Shown: positions 33,138-45,737 of the stretch, in pieces
How the letters are laid out: the number at the start of each line of letters is the position of its first letter
Numbering within the stretch: the first letter of the stretch is position 1
DNA from: Leptobrachium leishanense
Lineage: Eukaryota > Chordata > Amphibia > Anura > Megophryidae
Length of the DNA stretch: 64,000 nucleotides
Assembly: GCA_009667805.1 (NCBI GenBank)
Contig: CM019064.1
Coordinates: forward strand, 110,644,328 to 110,708,327
Reading direction: 5' to 3'
Translations under genes and position numbers: made by a program
The notes under the pieces: generated by a model
Seen by the model: only the letters and a program-made list of their open reading frames with translations
What the model was told of the DNA's origin: nothing
Databases searched by the model: none

Positions 33138-36100
33138 ATGTCATATAATGTTCAAGGTTTAAACATCCCATGTAAGAGGCGAACACTTTACAAAGAACTC
33201 GATCCCTTAAGGGCGAATGTCATATGCCTGCAGGAAACCCATTTTAAAAGGCTCTCACACGCTCCTCTGCTTTGACCGAATTACTCCACCCAATTTCACT
33301 CCACGAGCCCTACAAAATCTAAAGGAGTCTCTACTCTTATTAGAAATGATGGTGTGCTCAATGAATCATAGAGTTTATACTATTGTCAATGTGTACGCCC
33401 CCAACGACAACCAGGTGACGTTTGTTACAACTATGCTAGAAAAAATATCTCTCGTCCTTACGGGCACCCTTGTAATGTGTGGGGATTTGAATTTCAGCTT
33501 AGATCCGCTTAAAGATACCTCGAGTTTTGGCTCTCGACCTCTGACTGGTAAACGTAAACGGCAAATTGACAGATTCCAAGACCTACTGACTGATTACCAC
33601 CTCCACGACATCTGGTGCTTATTCTACCCTAATGAGGTAGACTATACATTTTATTCTAAAGTACACAAAACCCACACTAGAATTGACTATATGATGGTAC
33701 AGAGTCACTCACTCCCATGGGTGGAGAATTGCTCCATTGGCACTATTTCCTGCTCCGACCACGCCCCCATGACCCTAATCTTAAAAGATTACTACAAACC
33801 ATATGGTCTCTCGCCATGGCGCCTTAACGAAACAGTCCTATCCGACGTGACGGCTACTACTGACTTGGAAACCCAATTGCAAACATACTTTGAATTGAAC
33901 GCTAACGACGATTTGCCTGCAGCAACTGTCTGGCAAGCCCATAAGGCGGTTTTGAGAGGACACTGCATAAAATGGGCAGCTCATTTTAAGAAATCTAAGG
34001 TGGCCGCTCGTCTTCTTCTTCTACAAAGACTAGATTTTTTGTACCGGTCGCACAAACTATCCCCCCAGACATCACTGCTCGTCAATTAAGTGAGACGCAC
34101 GACGAACTACACACACTTGACAAACAAACTAATTTTTCCCATCTGCAACGTCTTAAGGCTGGATTTTACGCCTATGGCAATAAACCTGGCAGATTACTGG
34201 CGCGCCGTCTGCGAGCACTCCAACCAAGACACCGTATAGACAAACTTTACACTGCTAACCACTCCGTAATGCATAAACCTACCGACATTGCTGAAGAATT
34301 TGCAGCCTATTATTCCTCTCTATACAACCTAAACAACGAAGAGACTGTCCTACAACCCACGATCAAAGATATAGATGATTACCTGTCGCACATTAATCTC
34401 TCCACCATGACTAGAGCACAAACAGACTTACTATCACAACCATTTTCTCTGGACGAGGTCGCGAAAGTCGTCTCCTCACTCCCCAATGGTAAAGCTCCTG
34501 GCCCTGATGGCTTCCCGTCCTGCTATTACAAAGCATTCTCGTCTATTCTGAAGCCCCATCTACATAGAGTATTTGAAGGAGCCTCCTCGGCGGGCTCGTT
34601 TCCCAGGGAAATGTTACAAGTCACGATCATTACCCTACCCAAGCCGGGTAAACCCCCGACCTCATGTCCTAACTTTCGCCCTATCTCACTATTGAACACA
34701 GATATTAAGATTTATGCCAAACTGCTGGCTACACGACTAAAAGACATTCTTCCTACTCTCATAGACAGGGACCAAGTGGGAATTATCAAGGGGAGACAAG
34801 GGACTGAAAACTCGAAGAAACTGCTAGCCCTATTAGAATTCCGCACTACACACGATATCCCATGCCTTTGGCTATCCCTTGACGCGGAAAAAGCGTTTGA
34901 TAGGGTTCATTGGGGATTTATGAAACGTGTTCTTGACAAGTTTGGCTTCTTAGGGGAACACATACAGTCTATCATGGCACTATATGCACAACCCTCAGCT
35001 AAAGTACTGAACAGTGGCTTCCTCTCGGGGGCATTCGATATTACGAATGGCACACGCCAAGGCTGCCCCTTATCGCCTTTATTATATGCCTTAATACTGG
35101 AACCCCTAGCTCAAGCCATAAGACAGGACGATCGTATAAGTGGAGTGCAGGTTGGCCCCAGGACGTTTAAACTAAACCTGTTCGCTGACGATATACTCCT
35201 GACACTTACCGACCCTGTCTTGTCTTTACCCCCATTGCACACAGCCTCGAACGAATACAGCTTAGTCTCCTACCATTCCATCAATATGCCTAAAACTCAA
35301 GCCATGGCTTTAGGTGTCACCCCAGAAGACCTACAATCTATAAAGGCTCGGTACTCCTTTGTTTGGAAGGAACAGGGAATCAAATACTTAGGGGTCACGA
35401 TTCCTACTCGGCTCGAAAGTGTCATGTCATTAAACCACACTAAGATTTTCATTGAAGTGAAGTTGCTCTTACAGAAATGGAGGAGAGTGAGACTGTCCTG
35501 GCTGGGAAGGGCGGCAGCTGTTAAAATGACAATACTACCTAAACTACTATATGTTTTTCGAATGCTGCCCATCTCCATACCCCACTCCCTTCTTAATTTG
35601 GTGCAACGGGATATCACCTCGTTTATGTGGAATGGAAAACGCCCACGCATCCCACTTAAAGTCCTCACCTCCACTCCGGACAACGGGGGCCTTAAATTTC
35701 TCCAGATACCCACTTATTATAAAGCCGCAGTCATAGCCTCCCTAAGTGAATCCTTTATGTTAACGGTCCCCAGTGGACATACATACAGTCGGTTTTGATA
35801 CCAACCACCTCGTTTGCATGTTTACTCTTCACACCAACTAAATCCAGGCCCCCCCTCCCATCGGTCCTTCAGATGACTAAATGGTATTTTACTATGTGGG
35901 ATCGTCATGTTCGCACTCTGACCTCTTTATATCCACTGTCATTAGCCACACCGCTGTCTGCCTTGACCTACGTACTCCCATTCTTCAACCCTAAACCCTG
36001 GATACTGAACGGAGTTACACATGTGTTTCACTTCTTCCAGGCTTCTTCTCTCCTCTCCTTCTCCCAACTGCAGGTTAAATATGGGATACCCTCTTCAACA

Positions 36101-36868
36101 TTCCTTTCATTTCACCAATTGTACTCTTATATGGGAAAGCTGGGACTAACGAAATTACCCCTGGAAAAACCTCCCATACTCTCACCTCTTGAATCTTTTG
36201 CTACCTACCCCTCGCACTCCACCAAATTACTTTCCCTTTGCTATAGATCACTGTTAGCCACCACCGACTCTCCTAGATGGTCATTTCAAAAGGCTTGGGA
36301 AATAGAACTCAATGTGTCCCTCACGGCAAAACAGTGGACTCACATATTTTTGTTCGACAAGGGGGCTTCCCGGTGTGTCTCCCTTTTCGAGACAAGACGC
36401 AAAGTGCTGTACCGATGGTATTTAGTACCCGTCAGAGAATGTCACTTCAATAAAAATGTCACTGATATGTGCTGGAGATGCCTCAATAATAGAGGATCTA
36501 TGCTACATGCATGGTGGAATTGTCCTGTGCTTTTGCCTTTTTGGTTAGAAGTGGCGAAATTTGTGGATGAAGTTCTGGGCATCCCAGTTCCATTCTCCCC
36601 AGAACACTACATCCTGGGAGCCCTCCTGGATGCTGTGAGAAAGTTAACACGCCAACGAAAGCTATTTTGCATCATTGTATCCTGCTGTTTTCTGCTCATA
36701 GCCAGACTCTGGAAACAAACCACACCCCCTATCCTCCCTGCACTAATTAAGATGATCTCCGACTTGGCTTACTCCGAAGCTCTGGCTTTGTCATATTTTG
36801 ATCTTTCCGTGCCGAAACAGGACCCCTGGTCGTTATGGCAAGAACACTTGCTTTACAAACTAACTTAA
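33138..36868 (+). pseudogene. L1 ORF2: endonuclease and reverse transcriptase, frameshifted
   Basis: ORF2 nicks the target and copies the element RNA. ATG 33138 or 33123 opens onto 'MSYNVQGLN', the endonuclease start; 'CLQETHFKR' follows, then a shift near 33230-33280 where some sequence also seems lost. 'VNVYAPNDN', 'CGDLNFSL' and 'SDHAPMTL' complete the endonuclease core. An extra C in the C-run at 34064-34069 shifts the frame again. RT motifs are intact: 'NGKAPGPDGFP', 'FRPISLLNTD', 'DAEKAFDRVHW', 'GTRQGCPLSPL' and catalytic FADD at 35181-35192. Another shift lies near 35755. The C-terminus has a Cys/His cluster 'CWRCLNNRGSMLHAWWNC'. The stop is at 36866-36868. About three frameshifts in total, with all key catalytic motifs kept. 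Confidence 0.92.
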
Positions 36869-37676
36869 TATAAGGGGTTCCCTTCCTCGAACTCTTGAAT
36901 ACTAAGCCCGACTGTATTGATGCTGACAGCCTTACTACCTTGATCCCTCTGCTCACCATACATTTTCTCATTTATTCACCTATCCTTACTATAACATAAG
37001 CGTTTGAGTCTACAGATGCACTCTCCCTGGCCCTATTACACTCTCCCTTTCCTCCATCTTCCCCCTTTTTTCTACTCCTTTTACCCTCTCTCTTCTATCT
37101 CTCTAGTAGTTTTCTTCCCCCCTTTTACTTTCTCTCCTTTCTTCTTTTTCTCCTTTCCAGTTTCCCTCCCTTTATTCAACCCTTTCCATGGGACAGGAAT
37201 GTCTAAACGCTATCTAAATTTGACGTTGATGTTTCAATTTTTCATGCCAATCTGTGGAGCAATTGCTACTGGATACTGCTCTACATCATTGCCGCTGTTA
37301 ACTGTTCCGATGTTCCCCCTTTTGTGTATATTACTGTTTTATCCCCTTTCTTCATTTTGTATCCCAATTATACTTTTTTTTGCAAAAATAAAATATTATT
37401 ATAAAAAAAATAAAAAAATATAACATGCTGAAGAGTTACTGCAAGCACTGCTACATTATGTAACGCTGTGATAAGTGAGCAAAAAGGGGTTTGTGAGGGT
37501 CCTGAGACCGAACAACGGCACTAGTGGCCTTTTCTACGGTGGGGCCAGCTCAGGTCTCACAAGGCTTTAACTCGATTGTGCCATTACAGGGACAACTGCT
37601 CCATATGCAAATCAGACGAAATCACCCAAAAACTCTGTGATAATACTACATCGAGTGGAGAGGGCAAATTCTATGG

Positions 37677-38003
37677 TAGTGATTCACAAATGCGGTCCTC
37701 ACGTACCCCTAACAGGCCATGTTTTCTAGATATGTGAAGCACATCACAGGTGATATGATTTGCAGCTCAGTGATTGCAGGATTCAGTCTTTATTTCCCCA
37801 AGGTGATCTGCAAAATCTGGCCTGGTTGAGGGGTCCCGAGGACAAGTTTGGGAAACACTGGTCTAGGATTACCTTTTGGAAATACAAACTAAATACTGCA
37901 ATCACTGATCAGCAAATTATGTCACCTGTGCTTTGCTTCCGATATCTGGCAAACGTGGCCTGTCAGCGGGTCCTGAGGACAGGTTTGGGAAACCCTACTC
38001 TAT
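37677..38003. mobile_element. hAT-like MITE copies (one whole, one partial)
   Basis: 'tagtgattcacaaatgcgg' at 37677 and 'caagtttgggaaacactg' ending at 37860 are degenerate inverses. The surrounding 8-mers only partly agree. A second, diverged right half ending 'caggtttgggaaaccct' lies at about 37890-38003. Confidence 0.6.
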
Positions 38004-38064
38004 CCATATCTCCCTACATCAGACACAAAGAGTACAGGTGACATCAAATGTTGTCTCTCTAAAT

Positions 38065-38205
38065 CAGTTATCTCAAACTCCCTCCCCCTAAATGTTGTTG
38101 GCCAACAATTCCGAGAATTCATCGAGTGCAAATATATGGCCAGAGAATGATGGGAGTTGTAGTTCAGAAACATCTGTGGGGGGGGGGCAGAGTTTGAGAT
38201 GCCTA
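38065..38205. mobile_element. Small hAT-like MITE
   Basis: 'cagttatctcaaactc' and 'gagtttgagatgccta' are inverse ends. 8-mers CTCTAAAT (38057-38064) and CTCTATAT (38206-38213) differ at one position. The interior has 'atgatgggagttgtagttc', a word common in hAT MITEs. Confidence 0.78.
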
Positions 38206-38213
38206 CTCTATAT

Positions 38214-39136
38214 AACCCTCACTCACAGCTTGGTTAAATTAACAAATATCTTGGTGAGCCCCTAACCATCTAGGTACTGTTGTTGAAGAATCAAATAAAC
38301 TAAATATTTTTGTTTTTAAAATCTAGAAACTGCAGTGGCTACTTAGGATTTAATATTATTTGATTAAAAATAAAGAAATATTATATTAGTATGAACAATT
38401 TTTTTGGCACATTATTTTTTAAAGCTGTCACGATACATTTAAATTTGTCTTATACTTTTGTTTAACCGGTTTTAAAAGCCAGTACTGCAGTACAGAAAGA
38501 AAATATTTGAGGTGCAGTACTTATTTATTCCTGTAGGGGTTGCTAAAGCACAATAAAAAGAACATGCCGACAAAACATGCCTTTGATGAATAATACATGG
38601 AAATGTGCAGGGAATAAAATTGCAATATACAGTTTTCACTGTCCGCAGAAATGTCAGTTTTATAATTCACACGACATACATTTTTGTTTTTTATTTTTAG
38701 AGCTTGTAAATGAGCAGTTTATTGCAGGGATATTCTCTACAAATTCAAAAATAATATACCACATCTAATGATGCAAGATTAATCTATTTTAATGACAATA
38801 AATTATTTCTGAAAGAACAGCTAGTTATTGCTGAAAAGGAAACAAGGTTGTATCACATATCTGAGAAATATTTCAACATGAAGGATGGGAAGGAAGACCG
38901 GCAAAACCAAAGATGGATGGATAGATAGACAGATACATAGACAGACAGACTTAATCAATATGCAAGCAGCAACATAAAAACAGACAGGCAGGCTTCTCTT
39001 TTGCTGGATTATTAAAGGAATAGAACGGAGATAAATGTTTTTGTTAGCAAAAAAAGGCTATTTGTGTGCTAATTTTTTGGTCAGAACTTCACATCATGTC
39101 CCTTGTATGCTAAAGCATACTATTATTCAGATACAA
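38214..39136. other. AT-rich spacer with GATA/GACA microsatellite
   Basis: A GATG/GATA/GACA simple repeat lies at about 38913-38951. Otherwise no gene, RNA or mobile-element end was seen; the 63-aa frame at 38577-38768 has no domain. Confidence 0.5.
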
Positions 39137-39786
39137 ATAAAAACAGTTTTGCACCTATACCCTATCAGGGCGACTATGTGGACCAAAAGTATCCAGCCTG
39201 CTTCATGTATAAACCATAAGAAAATGAAAAGGTTGTCAATGTCATTTGTGCTCACCACTATAGCTCCTTGCGAAGCAAATCAGAGGTTTTGGTCTACTTG
39301 AATCGCCATTGAAGTGTAAGCTCACCTGTCACGTCACGGCCGTGGCACTATAGTGGTAAGCGCAAATGACAACCTTTTTTGTCTTGTTATGTTTTCTACA
39401 TGAAGCAGGCTGGATACTTCTGGTTCACACAGACGCCCTGATAAGGAATAGGCGCAAAACTGTTTTTTTTCATCTATAAATATTTATTGTTGTATCCCCA
39501 GTCATTATTGCTGCTTCCTCTTTCCGTGGTTTTTTTTTTTAATCCCAAAGTGGAATTGTTCTTGGTGAGGGTATAAATATAACCCCATCAGTTTGCCTCT
39601 TAGCTGATAAGCAAGATTAGGATATGTGGTTGCTTAGAAAAGCAGCTCTTGGTTTCATTAGGTAGGACTCATCAGATCAGAGGTGCCGTGACGTGGCAGG
39701 TGAGTTTACACTTCAATGACCTTTCAAGTAAACCAAAACTTCTGATCGTGTTTTGTTTCGCATGGAGCTATAATACAAATGACCAC
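39137..39786. repeat. Fold-back repeat with a second inverted partial copy
   Basis: 'gtatccagcctgcttcatgt' near 39188-39207 is inverted at about 39399-39418, and 'caatgtcatttgtgctcacc' near 39236-39255 is inverted near 39356-39372. The segment 39235-39340 appears inverted once more at about 39675-39785 ('gacgtggcaggtgag...'). This suggests two rounds of palindromic duplication. No terminal duplication was identified. Confidence 0.65.
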
Positions 39787-41218
39787 CTTTTTTAAAAAAA
39801 AAAAAATTAAAGGATACTATTGTTTTTACTTTACGTATCAACACAATAAAATGGCATAAACCTAAACTGATGGGGTTATATGAGGAGTGCCAGTGTTTGC
39901 CGAAGTTTGCAAACAATGGAAAAATTACTGTTGTTGCAACAGCAACAAACACAAGTTTCACAAAGGAGAAATCCAAACAGCTGCAGGAGAAGCTTCTCTG
40001 TGAAACCTCTGCTTGGAATATTCATTCGTGAAATGACGACTTTTTGCACCTATTTTTTCACCGGTGTTTGCAGCTTTGATAAAAGCCGACACTCTTTGAA
40101 TAACCCCTTAAATAAAATACATATAAACACAATTGATGTGATGTAATGTTTATTTTAACTTGTCAAGGAAATAATAAAGCAGTAAAACTTGATACCTTAC
40201 CTGAAATAATAAGTAGGGGGAGATAGAAAAAAAACAGCAAATAGCCTGTGTATTCTAGATTAAATTGATACAGTAAATTGTTCAAACAGTGAAATCCACA
40301 GATGTACATTCCAATCTGTCTTTCTCTGAAGTACATCCAATCATTTAAAAACAAATGCTTTTCTCTTTCTACTACTTGAAAGGTTACCAGTCACTCTCCG
40401 GATACCTTTTCGGTCTATAGTGTTGCTGTATTTGTTTTTCTTTATAGTCACGAAGGTGAAACAAAAAAATGCCTTTCATAGCTCGATAAAAATACGTTTT
40501 GTAAGGGGTTATTCACTAAGCTCCATTGTTTCAGGTCAAGGTAGGATTTTCTTGGTGAGCTACAGTATGGTAGCTGAACAAGGATGAGCTTTGATGAATA
40601 CTCTATTTGGGGAAGATACACTGTAGAGGTTACTCACTGACCTCCGAATTAGCCCCGAATTGCACCAGACCATGAATTTCACTGTCCAGTGCAATTTCAG
40701 GCCAATTTGTCTTTGCACTAAGCTGTCAATTCGCCAAATACTGGCGAAATGACAGAAAACTACTGTGCAATTTTCCATAATTTGGCAGCATTCAGTGGCT
40801 CCGAAAAAGACTATTACGTATTCTATTCAAGGCACACCAAATTGCACTGAAACGCTGGCAAAATGGCCTGGTTTTTGATGTTTCAGTTAAACAGGCGATT
40901 CCCATAGCTTTCAGTGTAACAAATATATCTTTAAAGAAAAATTTTGTAAAGACTGTTGATTCAATTTTGCAAAAACTCTTTTTCTTTTTCTTAACACCTT
41001 TTTGTATTTATTTCTAGGACATTCTCGTTTTCCTTATTTTTTAAAAAAAGTTTTTAAAATTTTGTAACAGATCTTTACATTATTCTTTTAAGGACTTTTT
41101 TTATTACTTGGACATATTTTATTGATTTACACTGCTATTAGGAGAATAGAAGTCGGTGAAATTTGGCAGCTTTCGCCGATGTAGATAACTGCTTCTCCTA
41201 TTCCATTTTCAGAAATAT
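39787..41218. other. Diverged repeat DNA, partly CAGGG-like
   Basis: 'ggggttattcactaagctcc' at 40507, 'gaggttactcactgacctcc' at 40626 and 'ctctttgaataacccc' at about 40091 resemble CAGGG ends. 40905-41110 resembles the AT-rich core of the 900-bp elements. Boundaries could not be paired. No gene. Confidence 0.4.
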
Positions 41219-41461
41219 ACAGGGTTATTCAAAGAGCTACGAATTGCTTGCGAAAGGTAACCAAACGTGCTTCCTGTTAGAATGGCCGGTGACCGGAAGT
41301 GGAGCCGCTCGCCTGGCTGTTTCATAGATCCCAGGCGAGCGGCTGCACTTCCTGTCAGCGGCCGCTGAAGCAAGAAGCACGCGGCCGCCGGCAATGTGTG
41401 GCAGCAGCATCAGAGGAGCAGCAGAGGAGCAGCAGAGGAGCCGCAGAGGTGAGCTGGGCTG
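41219..41461 (+). mobile_element. CAGGG-family left end, partner end not found
   Basis: 'CAGGGTTATTCAAAGAGC' starts near 41220 after ATA, followed by 'gaattgcttgcgaaaggtaacc', which matches the subterminal part of the 900-bp copies. The sequence then becomes GC-rich and runs into the 22-bp minisatellite. The inverse right end was not seen downstream, so the minisatellite may have grown inside this element. Confidence 0.6.
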
Positions 41462-42123
41462 GGGTCAGTATCCATGAGACCTGGGGGCCTTATCCATGAG
41501 ACCTGGGGGCAATATCCATGAGACCTGGGGCAGTATCCATGAGACCAGGGGGTAATATCCATGAGACCTGGGGGCAGTATCCATGAGACCTGGGGGTAAT
41601 ATCCATGAGACCTGGGGGCAGTATCCATGAGACCAGGGTGTAATATCCATGAGACCTGGGGGCAGTATCCATGAGACCTGGGGCAATATCCATGAGACCT
41701 GGGGGCATTATCCATGAGACCTGGGGGCATTATCCATGAGACCTGGGGGCAATATCCATGAGACCTGGTGGCAGTATCCATGAGACCAGGGGGTAATATC
41801 CATTAGACCTGGGGGCAGTATCCATGAGACCTGGGGGCATTATCCATGAGACCAGGGGGTAATATCCATGAGACCAGGGGGTAATATCCATGAGACCTGG
41901 GGGCAGTATCCATGAGACCTGGGGGCAATGTCCATGAGACCTGGGGGCAGTATCCATGAGACCAGGGGGTAATATCCATGAGACCTGGGGGCAGTATCCA
42001 TGAGACCTAGGGGCAATATCCATGAGACCAGGGGGTAATATCCATGAGATCTGGGGGCAGTAACCATGAGACCTGGGGGCAATATCCATGAGACCTGGGG
42101 GCATTATCCATGAGACCTGGGGG
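41462..42123. repeat. 22-bp minisatellite, left half (~30 units)
   Basis: The unit 'ggcaatatccatgagacct' preceded by three more Gs (22 bp in all) repeats with variants (cagtat, cattat, gtaat, accaggg). The array ends in five Gs at 42119-42123, directly abutting the LTR. The right half at 45738-46575 resumes with four Gs. Minus-strand frames stay open because the unit lacks stops; they are not genes. Confidence 0.95.
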
Positions 42124-42723
42124 TGTTGTGGACAAGAATATGTATCTGCTTTAATAATATTCAAAGGCCTAGAAAAAGGCCTAGAAAAATGCTCATTTAA
42201 GTTTAGTTTGCTATGTCTTTAAGAGGAAATTAATATAACTGTCTTTTCAGATAAAACCAAAATGTATCTTGCGTAATTTCGCTGTCTCTGCAGAAATAAT
42301 TGACCACAAGCAGGGTGAGGACCCATTTTACATCCTGTTACAGGACATTACAAGACATCACAAGACATCACCCAGGACGTAGAAAAACTGCTGACTACGC
42401 CGATGACGCATGATACCTTGACCTTTGGAAATAGCTGATGTTTGATTCTCATTTATTTAATAAATGAACTGTATGTCCACAATTTTATGCTGAAGTCAAT
42501 CAAAATGTTAAGTTGACTCCCACTCGCTTACGCAGCAAACTACTATAAAACATGTATCGAAACCTATCATTAAACAGAGAGATCATTGGCTTTGACCAGA
42601 GAAGCCCCATAGACTCCTTCGATTGTCTGTGTGATTTCTTTATGCGCGCATGTAACTTACCTGATTTCTCCACCGATTAGACCAGAGACTGGAATCCGAG
42701 GAAGGACTACATTGTCCACTTCA
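42124..42723 (+). promoter_or_regulatory. 5' LTR of the retroviral remnant
   Basis: It starts 'TGTTGTGGACAA' and ends 'TTGTCCACTTCA', imperfect inverse ends with TG...CA. A TATA-like TATAAAA lies at 42544-42550 and ATTAAA, a possible poly(A) signal, at 42569-42574. An AATAAA-like word near 42459 lies upstream of the TATA box and is less likely to act as the signal. Confidence 0.82.
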
Positions 42724-42726
42724 ATT

Positions 42727-42744
42727 TGGCGCCTGCAACGTGGA
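42727..42744 (+). promoter_or_regulatory. Primer-binding site, tRNA-Lys-like
   Basis: TGGCGCC followed by an AACGTGG segment lies three bases after the LTR. The TGGCGCC start and AACGTGG continuation resemble the lysine-tRNA primer site of several retroviruses, with two extra bases between the blocks. Confidence 0.7.
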
Positions 42745-42843
42745 GCCCTGGGTTAAACGTGTTTTTTGCCATCGTGCCACCACCAAGGATTTCCTGGCAG
42801 GACCACACCAGAACCGGAGCCTGATCAACTTCGTAACCTCACA

Positions 42844-42852
42844 GGTAAGATA
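42844..42852 (+). promoter_or_regulatory. Candidate splice donor of the retroviral leader
   Basis: 'cacag|gtaaga' is a strong donor consensus about 120 bp after the LTR, where retroviral leaders often carry the major donor. No acceptor or envelope gene remains downstream. Confidence 0.45.
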
Positions 42853-43577
42853 CCTTTTGATATCTTATCGGTGACGTGTTCTGGTTTGTGATCCTACCCC
42901 GGGAAACCCCAGTGTGACACTTGGGAAAGGCATCAAAAGTGGGGTTTTATTTAACTTTGCCCAGGTGCCCGTTATACTGACCCACGCATCGCATGCCAGT
43001 TGTCTGATTGTTTGTACATCTGTTCCCGGTTCTTTGAATTGACGGCATATTTTCTGATAAAGCATTGTGATTTGGTTGTTAGTCAGAGAGATTATCGTGA
43101 TCCTGTGGTAACAAGTGGGGTGTACCTGGTTAGCTATCTCCAGATGGTAACAGGTGATGTGATGTAATAGACGCATACCTGGTAGTAGGACTTTCCTAAC
43201 AATAACAGGTGAACACAAGCTTGGTAGTAGGACGCGATATATCTCTGATTGAAGTATGGTTTGATTGACAGTCAGAGGAGTTTTTGTGGGTACCGGTATA
43301 TAGATGATGCATTAGGCGTATCTAGTAGGAACCCACAAGAATATATATATCTAGTAGGAACAGGTGACGCGGTAAAGGAAGCACCTGTAGGTTATATATG
43401 CTGCAGTAAAAAAGGTATTAGCTACACTTTCTAGCAGGGTCCTATATTTGGAATATAGGAGAGGACGAGACGCTTTATTGTCGTTGTTAAAATAGGACAC
43501 GATAGATATAGGTCTATCCTCATTTCTGACTGTTGATAAACTACGTGAATGTGAAATTGAACGGGAAAAAGAGCTAA

Positions 43578-44711
43578 CAATCGAGAATTGGAAATGAACA
43601 GAGTAGCCATGCTGGTTGGTTGTCGCCATGCAAGTTAGTTGAGGAAAGGACAGGCAAAAGAAATGTATTGAAGAATGAAAAAGGAATGTTGATAGATAAT
43701 GGATTATGGAATGTAGCACAGGCATGGTATAGGGTTGCAAAAGAAATTGAGAACGAAGGGTGGATAGAAACAGTAGAAAAGAAGAAAGGAAAAACTAATT
43801 ACTATTATCTCACCCCAAGATCTGAGCCTCCTTCATATGGCGAGATTTCCAAAAGGAAAATAGAAAAATCAGCCCCCATGAGTCTTTACCCTGTTTTAAG
43901 TACAGATGGGGCATACTACACACCCGGTTCTGCCACATCCCCATCAACAACCGCATGTCAGACACTGACTATATCACCTATAATGCCTCATTTGCCCAAT
44001 TTAGATACCACCCTCCAAACGATAGACCGGACCGGTGACCTGGGTCAACCACCTTTCTCCAGTCATTCTTATGACTCAGTAAATCGTTCCAATGATTCCC
44101 TAACGTCCCACATAGGGTTACCTGCAACCACGCCCCAGGTCACCCGTAGCCAGCCCACGACTTTTCCACCCCAGCGCCAAGATCTCATGACCTTTCCACC
44201 CCACCAAACCGACACCACGTACCCTTTCTACCAAAACACCCACGACATCCCTCTGACTCCCAAAAATAATGTAACCTGGACGATCCCAGCTGCCCGAGTA
44301 CTGGGACCATCTCCCCGACTAGGAGATTTCACTTCCCCTGATGTCCCCATTATGTATGTCACCTTCACACCATCTCAAGCCTCCTCCCTAGTAGGCACAT
44401 TACCTGACCCGGAAAAACAACCTATGCCCTTTTATAGACGCATAGTTCAGATTCAGAAGACTTACTCTGCAGCATGGAGAGATCTTTTAAGTTTGTGTGA
44501 AACAAAAGCAGGCGATGGGTATTGGCCCATAATGGAAAAAGGATTTACTTCTGCGTGCTTAGTATCTGATGTCTCAAACCAGTCAGGTATAGAATTTTGC
44601 GAACAACTCAGAGAGTGGGCAAAGGACAGATTAGCTGACCAAGAAACTACTATAAATGTAATATATATATGTGTATATAGTGTGTGTATTTGTATATATG
44701 GATGTATATAA
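43578..44711 (+). pseudogene. gag-like frame of the retroviral remnant
   Basis: The frame is open from after a stop at 43575 to the stop at 44709-44711. Its first in-frame ATG is at 43687, so an original start may have been lost or lie elsewhere. The N-terminal part looks matrix-like, with short charged and aromatic segments. The middle is long, Pro/Thr/Ser-rich and carries a PPSY late-domain-like word. The last part resembles a capsid N-terminal region. After about 44655 the frame runs into TA-rich simple sequence, which suggests a deletion junction. No zinc knuckle is visible. The retroviral genus cannot be assigned from what remains. Confidence 0.65.
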
Positions 44712-45737
44712 AGTATGAGACGAAAAAGGTATAAATTTAATCGGCACTTGGACAGGGACGCCTGTACCAACTCGTTGTAAATGGTTACAAAAAATGATGA
44801 ATTTTTATAAGTGGGATGAAAGTTATTTTAAACCAGAATCTGATAATCTATAGGATGCGAATGATAGTTTATGAGTCAATGTGGGAAGAGGTTAGGAAAG
44901 CCTATCCTAGATATGGCAAATACAGGTTGCTTTCCAGTAGAGAGTATTAAGAAGTATGTATGTATGTATGTATTTATGTATGTCAGAGATGTAAAGCACG
45001 GTAAGCAAAGACCAAAAGCAAAGTAGACAGATGAGACATGACACCTGCTTTGTTTGTGACATGATTCCATTGTTAGGTGCTTGCCAAGAGACTCTGTGTT
45101 GTTTACTGTTGTAGTGTATATGTGAAGTACAAGACGTACGTATGCGGAATTATTATTCTTGTAGATAGAATCGTTTGTCTATATTAATGGAGGGATTTTT
45201 TGCTAATGCCGCTAATGGTTTATTATTTTAGTAGAAAATAGTTTTTTAAAAAAATATTCTCGGGATAGAGAGGCTTCGCATTCTATCAGTATTGCTCTGC
45301 AGGACAGAGTGCTACGGAGCCCGGTAGAATTAAGTGTTGAGAAAAAAAAAAAGTGAGCTTTAAAATATCCCGTATTATGTTTTTTTTTATGTAGAAAAAA
45401 AAAAGGATGCAAGACGCAGACCAGAAAGTGAAACTAGAAAGATTAAATTGGTTCCTCTTTTTTTCCTATGACTGTGCAGATCAGATATTTTAACCCTGCA
45501 GAGAGAGAAGGAAAAAAAAAAAGAAATATACAACTCTATGCAGTTTAAAGGTAGAGCAAGTTTTTTTACCTCCTGCAATAGCTTATTTTGGTTTAAAATG
45601 GATAGTATGCAAACTGTCGGTATCAGAGGATTGCAGGTTTTTATTTTCTATTAATTTAGAGGATTTTCTGGATATGAATGTTTGGTTAGAATGGATGAAA
45701 TATTGTGCTCAGTCCCGCAACTACATTGTCCACTTCA

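Larger units (their letters stand above)
31479..37419 (+). mobile_element. Nearly full-length L1-type LINE
   Basis: 'ataacatgct' occurs at 31469-31478 and 37420-37429 and brackets about 5.9 kb holding a short 5' region, ORF1, a spacer, ORF2 and an A-rich tail (about 37385-37419). The 5' region has 'ttaagatgacggc' near 31557, similar to a YY1-like site found near L1 starts; that reading is tentative. ORF order and motifs place it in the L1/Tx1 group. Both ORFs are broken by few lesions, so the copy is fairly young but not autonomous. Confidence 0.93.
42124..45737 (+). mobile_element. Endogenous retrovirus remnant inside the minisatellite
   Basis: A 600-bp LTR (42124-42723) is followed by a tRNA primer-binding site, a splice-donor-like site, a gag-like frame, and about 1 kb of unrecognised sequence. 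The right edge is the last ~18 bp of the LTR ('actacattgtccacttca', ending at 45737). GGGG at 42120-42123 and 45738-45741 is a 4-bp target duplication. No protease, polymerase or envelope motif is visible, so most of the genome and nearly all of the 3' LTR have been deleted. The copy is defective. Confidence 0.85.
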
